38,252 nt of DNA, taken from positions 1 through 38,252 of the forward strand of contig RWJK01000384.1 of NCBI GenBank assembly GCA_004335835.1. The letters are read 5' to 3'. This DNA is from Scenedesmus sp. ARA3. Taxonomy: Eukaryota; Chlorophyta; Chlorophyceae; Sphaeropleales; Scenedesmaceae. The translations under genes were made by a program, and so were the position numbers. Below, piece after piece: positions 23,476 through 33,389 of the stretch. The number at the start of each line of letters is the position of its first letter. Within the stretch, counting starts at the first letter, position 1. The notes beneath the pieces were generated by a model. It was given only the letters and a program-made list of their open reading frames with translations, was not told the origin of the DNA and searched no databases.

Positions 23476-25263
23476 ATGTCGCAGCTACGCAGCGGCCGGC
23501 GCGTCAGCGCACCGCAGCTCACCGCCCTGGCAGTGCTACTGCTTGCAGCAGCAGCATTCGTTGTGCCAGCTGCGGCAGTCACCACGCAGATACCAGCTGC
23601 ACACATCCACGCACAGCCGCACCACACAGGCTGTGGCAAGGGCGTGCCCTGCCCTGATGAGCCAGCAGCCCACCAGGCAGCCCACCACCCGGTAACAGCC
23701 CGCCACGCACACTACAGCGGCGGCGCACAGCAGCATCACCCTGCTACACAGCACCAGCACATCAAAGGCGCCAGCAGTGTAGCCGCAGTAACCGCCAACG
23801 GCGCGCATTTTGACACCCCTGGCCACCACCACCCAATCCACGCAGCGCCTGGCGGCAGCGGCAGCCACAACGGCGCACATGACGCAGCAGCAGCCCCGCA
23901 GCTCACCGCGCAGCCGTCGGCGATCGGCCCTGACGGCAAGCCCACCTCTTGCCACTCCTGGGGGTCTGAGGCGCACAAGGAAACTGAGGAAGATAAGCTG
24001 GACAGGCCATATGGCATTGATCCAGAAACTGGCTTAGCTCCCACTGAAGAGGATGCAGCAGAAGCAGAGATCCTGCATGAAGCCAAGCAAGCTGGCATGG
24101 ACCCTCTAAACTATGCAGCGCAGAGTGATGAGGCAACACACACCGTCAGCCACGCGGACGTGTACGCAGATGCTGCCAGCCACTCCGCACAGGTCCAGGA
24201 ATCTTTGGAGCGCGGGTTTAGGCTGTCCTACACCTTCCACGTGTGGTTTAAGACCTCTCACAGCCCTCACGAGGGTGATGTGGCGCTGCTCACGCAGTTC
24301 TCGTCAGCCAGCAACCACGGCCTGCTTGACAACTTTGGCTCCTCCCTCAAAGCAGCTGTGCACGAGCTTCTGCCAGAGGGCATTGCAGAGCTCCGCACCA
24401 TCAGTTGGATCCCCGGAAATCCTCTTGAAGTCGAGCTTGTGGTTTACCCGGATCTGCTGATCCCTGATGAGCTGAACCCTGCTCGGGTGCTGCAGCAGAC
24501 CGACCACGCAATGGCAGTGCTGCACACCAAGAGCCTTAGTCCGGAGTTCCGGGAGCAGTGGCTGATTGATGAGGTGCAGGTGCAGCCCATGCCGGACAAC
24601 GAGCGCGAGATCGAGGACGCGTGGGAGATGTTTGGCTCTCATGATGCTCATCATGATGAAGCGCACCAGCATGGCCATAATGCGCATCAGCAGCACGACA
24701 GCCATCATCCAGACCAGCACCACACTGGTCATCATTATGACAGTAGTCATTATGACAGCCACCACAATGACCACTTTGACCATGATGACCACGAGATGTT
24801 CCACGGCTACTACGGCCACGAGCACGGCCAGCACCATAGCAGCAGCGGCATGGGCCTCAGCGGCACAGTAGCGCTGCTCCTCTTTGTCGTGTGCCCGATG
24901 CTCGCCGCAGCAGCACTGGCAGGGCACGCGCTGCTGAAGAGATACTCCCGCAGCCCCGCCAGGCGCATGAACAAGATGCTTCCAAAATATCCTGGCTTTG
25001 AGAAGTATCCCATGTCCTCCAAGCCAGGCTGCGGCAGCTCCGGCGGCCTCGGCAGCAGCAGCAGCAGCGGCAACATCGCAGCGGTCTATGCCGCGCCTTT
25101 GGAGTACTATGCTGGACCCTACAGAAATGTGTACAGCAGCAGCGGCGGCGGCAGCAGCGCAACAGGCAGCAGCGCGCGCAGCAGCATCCCTGGCAGCCAG
25201 CAGCAGCAGCAGGGCTCGCCGTACGTTACGCCAGCAAGCACAGACGGCGGTGCGCAGCTGTGA
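23476..25263 (+). CDS. Single-pass membrane protein with histidine-rich extracytoplasmic region, unknown family
   Basis: One open frame of 595 codons, without introns unlike the other genes here. Starting at 23476 (MSQLRSGRRVSAPQL) gives a good signal peptide with hydrophobic core at residues 15-34; in-frame ATGs at 23404 and 23416 would add a hydrophilic, Gln-rich leader. Residues about 35-150 are rich in His, Ala and Gly. Residues about 245-380 look globular, with alternating strand and helix pattern (RLSYTFHVWFKTSH; LLDNFGSSLKAAVHELLP; PLEVELVVYPDLLIP). Residues 389-454 hold 25 His, many as HH pairs with Asp, Gln or Ser. A membrane span follows at about 461-486 (GTVALLLFVVCPMLAAAALAG), then a basic, Gly/Ser-rich cytosolic tail. 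The His cluster suggests binding or sensing of Zn, Ni or Cu outside the cytosol; this is inference. It is not a ZIP transporter, since only one span is present. Confidence 0.8.
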   Translation: MSQLRSGRRVSAPQLTALAVLLLAAAAFVVPAAAVTTQIPAAHIHAQPHHTGCGKGVPCPDEPAAHQAAHHPVTARHAHYSGGAQQHHPATQHQHIKGASSVAAVTANGAHFDTPGHHHPIHAAPGGSGSHNGAHDAAAAPQLTAQPSAIGPDGKPTSCHSWGSEAHKETEEDKLDRPYGIDPETGLAPTEEDAAEAEILHEAKQAGMDPLNYAAQSDEATHTVSHADVYADAASHSAQVQESLERGFRLSYTFHVWFKTSHSPHEGDVALLTQFSSASNHGLLDNFGSSLKAAVHELLPEGIAELRTISWIPGNPLEVELVVYPDLLIPDELNPARVLQQTDHAMAVLHTKSLSPEFREQWLIDEVQVQPMPDNEREIEDAWEMFGSHDAHHDEAHQHGHNAHQQHDSHHPDQHHTGHHYDSSHYDSHHNDHFDHDDHEMFHGYYGHEHGQHHSSSGMGLSGTVALLLFVVCPMLAAAALAGHALLKRYSRSPARRMNKMLPKYPGFEKYPMSSKPGCGSSGGLGSSSSSGNIAAVYAAPLEYYAGPYRNVYSSSGGGSSATGSSARSSIPGSQQQQQGSPYVTPASTDGGAQL

Positions 25264-27196
25264 GGGTTTCCAGGCAGCTTGGCCATCATCACATGGCAGT
25301 GATGCTGGCGCGCTCTATGCAGTTCTTCAAGCAGCTGTGGGGTTGTGCTGGTTTGCGGCAAGGCAGCAGCTGTGTGCAGCCGCCGTCACAAGTTGTGCTG
25401 ACAAGCAGCGCTTGCCAAGGCCACCGCGTTGCACGCCAGCATTGCGAAAGGCGGCTGCATGGCAGTTGTTATGTGCTGCCAGCATGTCGCTTGCGCCTCT
25501 GCAGCATAGGTGGGCACATCTGATATGCAGGACTCCAGCATGGCCTGCCTGCTGTGCTGAAAGACTAACCACGGCATATCGCTGCACCAACAATCAGTTG
25601 TTGTTGAGCTGCAAACGGAAGATGCTTCTAGCGCATGTGAACCACAGCCGTGCCAGTGGTGTGTGCAGCTGGCTAGAAATGTTGTCGCCCTGATAGATGT
25701 GCAGTATAGTCAGGCGTGATCCTATAGTGAATGGCTGTGTTTTGGACTGTTGGCCAATAAAGTGTTGTTGTGCAGTATGCCAGCCTGGCAAAAGGGCAGT
25801 CCAAACAGCCAGCTGGCATGTGATTTGATTCAGTGAATGGTTTGCAGCGGTGTGGTTTGACCCTGCTGCCCTCTATCTGCTGTGGCAGCACACTGCTGGG
25901 CATTGTGGTTGTGTTGTCAGAGGCTGTTGTTGCTGCCGGCGAGGCTGCGGCGAGGCCCGGCCTGGCTATACATATAGGCGGTGGTAGCTTGAAGGCCAAG
26001 CTGGCTGCTAGTTTATTTGTGCTGTACCGCAGCTCAGCTCTGAATAGTGCGCTTGGATAGTTGGTACGTTGCATTATTGCGAGCTGATGACCAGCAAAAA
26101 CAGGAGTGTGCAGCAAGCAGCCGGCACCAAGGAGTGCCGGTGTGCCCTCAGGCAGATTATGGCACCCATGATGACAGCCGGCCTGGCTTGCATGCTGCAA
26201 CAGCACGTGCTGAATGCTGCGCAGGTGCATGCACCTGCGAGGATGTTGTGTGTGTCAACACATGCAGCATGCCATGCCTGGCGGGCTGTGCGGGCGGCCA
26301 AACGGTGCTCGCGTGATGTGTAGACAACATGTCTGCAATCGAGTGCATGCGAGTAAGCCAGCAAAATGTCCTACTACTAGTAGTACAAAGCAAAACAACG
26401 GTCTTTTGACACCCGGGTGGCGGACCCTGTGTGTTTTGCTAGAGGGCTGCTTACTCGCTGCTGGCATGGTTTTGGTGGGTCAGGGTTCTGCACAGCGCAC
26501 AGCTTGCAGTGGCTTTGTGCTGCTGACATGTGTGCAGGGTGGTCGCATGTGACAGTTATGCGGCCGTTAGTGACAGGCTGCAGCTGCCAGCAGTGGCGTA
26601 GCCGAGAGGGTTAGCACGCATGCAATGGATACGTGCCAACTTGGCCTGCAGGCGGGCTGATCAAATCTAGCATATCGGACGTCTGAGGCCTTGTCCAAGG
26701 CGATGTGAAGGCTTGTCTCAAGTACAGAACTCTCTGCAAAAGTAGCAGTACTGTACTGCATTGACTACAGTATATGCTTTTGATCTTCACTGGCACTGGC
26801 GCAAAGCGCGCCTGATGCTGAGTGCGGCGGGATAGCATGGTGAGTCCGGCTGATCGTGTGTAACGCTACTTGCACTTGGCTGTACTGCATCTTGTCCTTG
26901 TGTGCATTACAGCAGCAGGGGCCCATGTGCCCTAGGGTTGTGTTGTGCTTCTACATCCAGGGTGCGAGGCTGGCACGGACCACACCATGCTAGCAAACCG
27001 GACCGCAACGAAGTATTGTGTTGAATTGTATAAGGCCCGGTGCCACTGCTTCTGTGTGTTGCAGCTGAGTCGCGAACTGCCTGGCAACGCCAACCACGAA
27101 CTTTGCACGCGATCAAGCTGCGCACCATCGCGCACGGTTTTTCGCATTCATCACCAAAAACTATCCGAGTCGCGCAACGCATCACCAGCCACAGCT
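25264..27196. other. Intergenic region between histidine-rich protein and GNAT genes
   Basis: About 1.9 kb with no gene that can be supported. The first TGTAA polyadenylation-like motif after the stop lies far downstream near 26857, while an AATAAA is present near 25756, so the 3' end is unclear. A 14-base palindrome TACTACTAGTAGTA sits at 26372-26385. The last 200 bases are probably the GNAT promoter and 5' UTR. Open frames here have no domain signature and no coding-like CAG richness. Confidence 0.45.
27029..27034 (+). promoter_or_regulatory. Possible TATA box of the GNAT gene
   Basis: TATAAG lies 168 bases before the chosen start codon at 27197, in a locally AT-rich context. Position is plausible for a core promoter with a 5' UTR of about 130 bases. 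There is no other support. Confidence 0.25.
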
Positions 27197-28191
27197 ATGC
27201 CACAGGCTGCGGCAGCAGGAGCAGAGGTGCCAGCCCCTGCTGCAGCACCTGCCCTTTCATCATCCCGCCGACCCTCTGCGGCCCCAATCCCGCACAACGT
27301 AAACCTCAGGCCGGCATGCGCGGCAGACACGGCAGCTGCTGCAGCTATGTTTGCTGCTGCATTTGAAGAAGACCCAGAGATACAGTACATCTACAAAGGA
27401 GTAAAGCCGCACCAGTACAAGCCAGCCGTGCAAGCGCTGTACAGCAAGTGCACCCGGCTGTTCTTCTACCGCAAAGGGTGCCCATCATGGTGTGCTGTTG
27501 ATACAGCTACACAGGTACGCTGGTGCTGCTGGCAGCAGCTTCGTTACCGCTGCCGCAGCAGGGGCGGCAGTGCCAACCTGCCACAAATCTTGCAGCAGCA
27601 GATAGGGGGGATATGAGTGTGCTTGGATGATTAAGTTGCAGACAGGGATTTTCATAACAATCGCATAACACACGCCTTCCTTACGCTTGCCTAGGCAACA
27701 CTCAAGCAGCAACACAGTGTTTGTGCCAGTAAGCTCCTGATGGCCGTGAATGTGTATGCACTGTGTTGCAGGAGCTCATTGGAGCAGCCAGCATCACCCC
27801 CCTAAAAGCCTACCCCGGCCTGCTTACATATGCGACACACGGCCTGCTGCTCGGCCGCCAGTGGCCCTCCCTCAGCTGCCTGCGGCGCATGTGGCAAACC
27901 TCGGACGCGTCAGAAGCTGCGGCGGAGCACCCGCACCTCGGAATAACAGCTGAGCTGTCATTCCTGGGTGTAACGCCAGCATACCAGGGCAGGGGCGTTG
28001 GCAGGCAGCTGCTGCAGGCGATCCTTGCTGCCTGGGATGCGCAGCAGGGAGGGCCACTGATTCTCTACACAGCGCAGAGCAAGGCGCTGGGATTGTACCA
28101 GAGCCAGGGCTTTGAGGTTTTGGAGGTGCAGGAGGTTGGCGGAGCGCAGCTGACAATATGGTACATGCACAGGCCGCAGCTCAAGCCGTAG
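27197..28191 (+). CDS. GNAT-family N-acetyltransferase, 2 exons, 245 aa
   Basis: Exons 27197-27514 and 27772-28191, joined in phase 0. The GNAT fold begins near residue 40 (VNLRPACAADTAAAAAMF), after an Ala/Pro/Ser-rich leader that may be disordered or a weak transit peptide. The splice joins the strand WCAVDTATQ to ELIGAASITPL, a normal GNAT core strand pair. Motif A is at about residues 167-190 (LSFLGVTPAYQGRGVG), with the Q178-x-x-G181-x-G183 acetyl-CoA loop complete. Motif B follows as LYTAQSKALGLYQSQGF, ending in the usual Tyr...Gly-Phe. The protein should transfer an acetyl group from acetyl-CoA to an amine; the substrate cannot be read from sequence. Nothing looks truncated. The start is the first ATG of the coding-like stretch; an open frame reaches upstream to about 26945 but looks non-coding. 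Confidence 0.85.
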
Positions 28192-28282
28192 GTTTCAGCC
28201 CCGGGCCAACAGAGTGCATGGTTGCTGTTGCTGCTGCGAGTGGCAGCACAGCGCCACGCAGAGGATGCACAAGTGCAGTGAG

Positions 28283-28376
28283 CACAAGACAGGCGTGCAA
28301 CAGCCAGCAGAAGACAGGCGTGCAGCAGGAACAGCTGCAGGCGTGCAGCAGCCAGCGGTGTGCAGCAGCCAGCCTT
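28283..28376. repeat. Degenerate tandem repeat, about 22-bp units
   Basis: Four imperfect units related to GACAGGCGTGCAACAGCCAG follow each other, the later ones reading GACAGGCGTGCAGCAGGAAC, GCAGGCGTGCAGCAGCCAGC and GTGTGCAGCAGCCAGCC. The array lies 90 bases after the GNAT stop, in its probable 3' UTR. Confidence 0.6.
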
Positions 28377-28707
28377 TGGGTGGAATGCAGCTGGTGCAAT
28401 GCACTGTGCGGCATCATCATGCTTTGCTGCAACCGTGCCGGGGGCCGTCAATGCACTGCCGTGCGGATGGCTGGCTGCCGTAGCTGGCAGCGTCAGGACT
28501 GCTGCTTCTGGCTGCCATTTGGCAGGCCAGGCCCTGCTGCTGCAAAGCGGCAGTGAGGCACCAGCTGTGAGTGCGCCAACAAGCAGCAGCAGTAGCAGGT
28601 TTAGCTGCAGCAATCAGAGCATCAGCAGAAAAGCTGCAGGCGGGTGCCAGGCCGACTGTGCAATGGCGGAAAACAGCCCGCCAACCAGCCAGCTAGCCAG
28701 CCACACA

Positions 28708-28708
28708 G

Positions 28709-28753
<45 letters not shown>
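28708..28753. repeat. (AGC)n tract in intergenic DNA
   Basis: About 15 AGC triplets in a row on the plus strand, outside any supported gene. Confidence 0.85.
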
Positions 28754-30260
28754 CAAAGCTGTCTCCCTCAGAGTTGTTCCCTCAAGAGGCGCAGCCAGCA
28801 GTGCAAGGCCTGCTGCAGCAGCATAGTACCCTCCATGTGGCAATCGACCATTGTGTGCACACCGCTTACTGGCACGTTTGTGTTTGATACATCCGACTGA
28901 GGCGACCCGATTGAGCTGGGCTGTTATGCCCGCCTGCTGGCGTATGCCCACCCGCCTGCATGGGCCAACCAAGGTATGCACAGCCTGTTCGTGGCAGGTA
29001 AGCCCCAGCAGACAGTGCGAGTGTATGTTAGCAGCCTGTGCTGAGCACAGAAAAGCGGCACATACAGAACATGTTGTGCTGGCTCGAATGTTGCTGGGTT
29101 TGAAACCGAATGCGATGCTGAGCAGCCGCTTGCGGCAACATCCGGCTGGGAATGCATGTACAAGTGTGTGTGCAGTGTGCAGTAGCAGAGGCGGTTGCTG
29201 CCTTCAGCTGCCGCTGCAAGCCGGTCATGGATGGAAGGCCAGAGGCGGTTTGCAGCACACGCCCCTCTGATTGCTCAATTGCTGCCATGCTCGCCCATCC
29301 GCCACCGGCTGCTGCTGCGCAGGTGCCTCTGTCATGTGGTTCCAAAGCCCGTGTGAACCACGCGCAGCACAGCGCACCGCACAGAGCAGCAGCTGCGGCG
29401 GATGGCGGCAGGCAGGGGCACAGCTGCCTTCATGGGCCATGAGCTGCTTGCTGAGGTGCAGCAGCAGCAGCAGCAGCTTGCGGCATTCCTGTAAGCCACA
29501 CGCAGGCGGGCTGAACCTGAGCTTGTTGTTCGCACAGTTGCCGTAGTTTGGCAGCTGGCAGTTGCTCCTTTGGAGTTGAGGGTGTTTTTGGCTGGTCCCA
29601 CGATGTTTGCAGCTGTGCTGAGTTTGTGTACACAAGTGGCGGCTGCATGTGTGGCATGTGTCAGCTTTGTGGCAGGCACCACCTGTCACTGCCAGGCCTG
29701 GCAGGCCTAGATCAAGATTCAGCCTGTGACTTTGATCATCCTTTTCAAAATCCTTGTCAGCCGCTCAGGTATCGCGGGTATTTATCGGAGTATATACTCC
29801 TTGTCATTGGTACCGCGCCTCACCCTTGTGCAGGGGAAACCAGGGGTAGGCCTAGATGCAGCGTGCGCGCTCATACTCAATGTAAGCACTGCGCAACTCC
29901 ACAATTACGGATCATGTGCAAGCCTTTACTCCCAGCCAGTGTATACGACATCTGTAGCACGCATTGCGGTGTCTTTCACGTCGAAACAAGGGGTCAGCAT
30001 GGTGAAGCAGCAGGCCCTTAAGGGCAAGCTTGCTATCCACTGGGTGCCCTTCTGCAATGCAGTTGCTTCTGTGCAGAGCTTGCACAGTCATCAACTCGCA
30101 CATGTACCAGCGGCGCTGTCTGTCCCTGACACACGCAAAATGGCGGCCCAACTTGGGCTGGCAGCTTGGACTGTGCCGTTCAACAGTCGCAGGTCTGATG
30201 CTGGGCCAGTCACCAGCAAGCATCACACCGTGACGTGCTGAAACACCAAACAACCATCAG

Positions 30261-30265
30261 TTACA
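30261..30265 (-). terminator. Possible TGTAA polyadenylation signal of the SET-domain gene
   Basis: TTACA on the plus strand reads TGTAA on the minus strand, about 215 bases after the stop of the SET-domain gene. TGTAA is the usual green-algal poly(A) signal. The motif is short, so chance is possible. Confidence 0.35.
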
Positions 30266-30479
30266 CCGTACACGTTCATTACATGTTTCAGTCCCCACTT
30301 CTTCTGCGTCAAAACCCGCTGAGCGCCAGCTGATGGTTGAGACACCTCAGGCTGCAACTGCGACGTAGTGCGGCCAGGGCGCCAGCATCTGCAGCAGTAA
30401 ACCGTCTACGGCAAACTCGGAACACAGCTGACGGCTGGACTGTCAAGATGTGGATGGCCGCAGCCCTGGCCAATCACAG

Positions 30480-32315
30480 TCACCAAAGCTGCTGCTGCTG
30501 CACCACGACCAGCTCCTCGCCCTCCCGCACATCAGCTACCGTCTGCAGCCACATGCAGCGGGCAGCAGCTCCAGCAGCAGCTGCAGCGCCAGCTCCTTGA
30601 TTTATCATCCACACAGAGTTTGCTGCTGTATTCTCTGCCTCGCGCTGGGCCGTATGCAACCAGCCGCTGCTGCTGTTGTGCTGCGCATTCGAGCTGCCTG
30701 CTGCTGCTCGCCGCGTAAGCAGTGAGCGTGACAGCGGCAGATACATGCGGTCGTCCAGCGGGCAGTAGATGCCATGCGTCCTGAGTATGCTGACGAGTGC
30801 TGAGATGAGCGGCTTGCTGGCATGAGCTGCTGCCAGAGATCTTTCTAGGCGGGACAGCGTGCTCCACTGGCCCCTGCAAAGCAGCATTCGCGCAGGCAGT
30901 GCAATGAATTGTGAGAAAACAGCGTGCTGTAGAGGGGCAGCAAGAGCTGTGTGCGCTTGTGGTGGCCATTGGCGGTGGTAAGATTGGCACTGTCTTGATT
31001 ATCTACAGCGACACAACGCCTGCTGCCCAGTATTGATGGAAGACATGCAATGCACAAGAAACTTGGGAAAGGTCTTGTGCTGTTTACTGAAGAACGGCAA
31101 GAAAGGCCGTGTTTCAAAAATGCAAATATGAGATGACCACAGTAGAATTTCTGACACTGCAGAGCACGCCACGCACCTGGTGACGGTCAGCGCGTGTGCT
31201 GCATCCTCCTTGTTCCAGACTGTGCCGGCTGGCAGGTGCCTTGCAGCAAACACACCCAGCCCACCGCCAGGCCTGCTGTTGCTGCTGCTGTTGCCAACAA
31301 TCACGTCAGATGACGGCACCTGCACTGCTCGGCTCCACTCTTGCTGCGGCTGCTGGCTGCTTGCAGCTTTTTCACCACTGGCGCCTGCTGTGTGTCCTTG
31401 CTGCTGCATGTACTCTGGGCAGCTCTTGTCAGTTGAGCATGGCGTGTTGTATGGAGTGTAGTCCTCTAGCAGCTCTTCTCCTGCTCGTACATCTCTCAGT
31501 GTAACAACCAGGGTACACAAGTGCCATGGACTTAGCCCCTTCGCAGCCACCATCTCCGGGGTGACATCCCCGCTATTTGCATACCGCACATGGTCAGCAG
31601 CTGCTGCTGCGAGTGACCGCGCGTGCTGCTGCAGCTTCCGTGCATTGCCTGCAGACGTCTTCCTGCGCAAGCTATCTGCTGGAAGCTTGCTGCTTGCTGT
31701 AGGTGCTGATGGCGCATGGTTTGTGAAGGTAGTGCCAGTCAGAGAGGCAATGAAGTAGTCGTCGCATATGTAGGGGTACTCATCAAAAAACGCGCGCAGC
31801 GTTGTGAAAGGGTGGCTGCTGTGTCCTGCAAGCGAGGCAATGGAAGGAACAGGCAGCAGGCAGGTTGGTGGTGAGTAAAGACTGCTGCAGTATGAGTGAC
31901 ACTATGATGCTTGTGAAAGAGCCACTACACGTCACTTGCTCTCAACACTTCACGTGCACTGAGCAGATTAGCCTTGGGACGGCAAGAATACGATGTAGCA
32001 GTTGCTGCAGCCATGGTAGCAACGAGCGCTGCGCTACCTCTGCTTCAGTCAGCAGCGCGCACGGTTCTGCGCCCCACCTGCCTGACGCAGGTGCTCCTCA
32101 AGGCCTAAGAGCCCCTGCCACTGACGCCTGCAAGCACAGATATAGAGACACAGCTCAGCTCTATCATAAAACACGAAACACCTAAACAACATTACACAAG
32201 CACGCAATGACCGCAAGCAAAGAAGGTGTGCCTGAGTGCACAGCGCGGCACCAATCAGCGCCCATGGGCTGGTCAGCCCACACCCTGCCTGCACAAGCAC
32301 GTGATGCAATTAGCC

Positions 32316-32368
<53 letters not shown>

Positions 32369-32854
32369 TGCACTCCTTCAGCCCAGCAGCAGCATTAGCG
32401 CTGCTTGCATCACTCACAGGTTTATCGCAATGGTGTTGTCTGCATGGGCGTCTTCAGGGTTCCATATTGTGCCAGCAGGCATGTCTGTGCGGGCAAACGC
32501 GCCCAGGCCTGCACCGGGGATGGTGCTGTTGCCCACCCAGTAGTGCTTGAACTCTGCAAGCAAGGCAGCAGCTGGTTGGGTGTTGCAATATCACTTGGAT
32601 GCTTCAAGACAGCAGCTGCTTTGATAGGTCGTTGTAGTGTCACTTGGACTCGTAATGGCAAAATTGCTCAGCTCACCTGGCATACATGGTAGGGGTATAC
32701 CTTGTGCAAGGCTGGTGGGTTGCTGCTGCTGATGCGAGCTGCGCTGGTTGGCACCTGCCACTGCGTTGCCTGCCTCGTCGCCAGCGCGCATCCTTAGCAC
32801 CAATGCCATGACGAGCATACATCCTAAGACGCTCAGCAGCAGCGGCCTGCCCAT
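30480..32854 (-). CDS. Membrane-anchored protein with two SET-type domains, 5 exons, 468 aa
   Basis: Exons: 32854-32677, 32553-32418, 32127-32078, 31825-31177, 30873-30480; phases match and the total is 1407 bases. An N-terminal hydrophobic segment (LLLSVLGCMLVMALVLRMRA) is a signal peptide or anchor, odd for a SET protein. SET domain 1 covers about 60-247: the opening STIPGAGLGAFARTDMPAGT, the TNHAPSAPT segment at 156-164 and the closing VRAGEELLEDY (234-244). SET domain 2 starts near 296 (NSSSNSRPGGGLGVFAARHL) and ends with VREGEELVVVQQQQL; it lacks a recognisable NH motif and the final Tyr. Splice positions correspond: both openings are followed by a phase-2 intron and then an exon starting RQW or RGQW. 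The gene therefore arose by internal duplication. SET proteins methylate lysines using S-adenosylmethionine; substrate and compartment are unknown, and domain 2 is probably inactive. Confidence 0.82.
32318..32368. repeat. (AGC)n tract in an intron of the SET-domain gene
   Basis: About 17 AGC triplets on the plus strand in the intron between exons 2 and 3. On the transcribed strand this reads CTG/GCT, opposite to the coding CAG bias. Confidence 0.9.
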
Positions 32855-33389
32855 TCTGCAAGTCTGCCAGGCTGAGCAAGCTGCCCTGCCTGCAACTGGT
32901 ACCTGCTCCTGCTGCAGTCTGTGATGTTGGATTGCGCCAGGTGCTGCTGAGATTACTATACTGTCGAATTAGAAGCCTGATGGCGAGTCGCAGGGCGCCT
33001 CAGGCCGTGTGGAAAGGCACTGCCTGGCAGTGCGAACTTGCTGTTCACACTCGGCCAATCCATAGCCCAACGCTCGTACACCACAACTGAGCAACCTGAA
33101 CAGCTCAATTAAGAACATCAATTCTATTCAGGGAATTGGTCTGCATGCTCCCCACTAGTCACCCCTAGGCCTACAACGCTTTGGGCCAGACGGCAGTGCC
33201 TCGCTCGCGGGTGAGAACTTGCCCTGCCCTATATCACACATATTCCCTTTTTCCACCGCTAATTATTCAAGAGAACGCTCTTGCACGTCTAAAGTGGCTG
33301 AACTTGTCTAGTCCGATGTTCACTCGCAGCAGCTGCAGCTGCAGCAGCGACACGAGCACAGCTAGCAACAGAAGCAGCAGCAGCTACTG
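32855..33389. promoter_or_regulatory. Divergent intergenic region between SET-domain and MATE genes
   Basis: These 535 bases separate the two outward start codons and should carry both promoters. The stretch 33090-33140 is AT-rich. No clear TATA box or repeated motif was found. A minus-strand frame (32673-32879) overlapping the SET start is only a shadow. Confidence 0.5.

Larger units (their letters stand above)
28192..30479. other. Intergenic region between convergent GNAT and SET-domain genes
   Basis: About 2.3 kb lying between two genes that end towards each other, so it holds both 3' UTRs. A plus-strand frame from about 28663 (MAENSPPTSQLASHTAS, then a serine run from the AGC tract) has a fair start context but no domain and ends after some 75 codons; it is not called. 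TGTAA occurs at 29490-29494 on the plus strand. A perfect 14-base palindrome GGAGTATATACTCC lies at 29787-29800. No RNA gene was recognised. Confidence 0.5.

Noticed and set aside
26591..26665. tRNA-like sequence: A-box match TAGCCGAGAGG and a GCACG/CGTGC stem
   Set aside because: The loop is 13 bases, no acceptor stem closes it and no good B box follows; it may be a worn SINE or chance.
28663..28887. Possible small gene starting MAENSPPTSQ
   Set aside because: Its main content is a serine run from an AGC microsatellite; no domain and no splice continuation were found.
29726..30241. 171-codon plus-strand frame
   Set aside because: No recognisable domain, no coding-like composition, and it lies between two convergent 3' ends.
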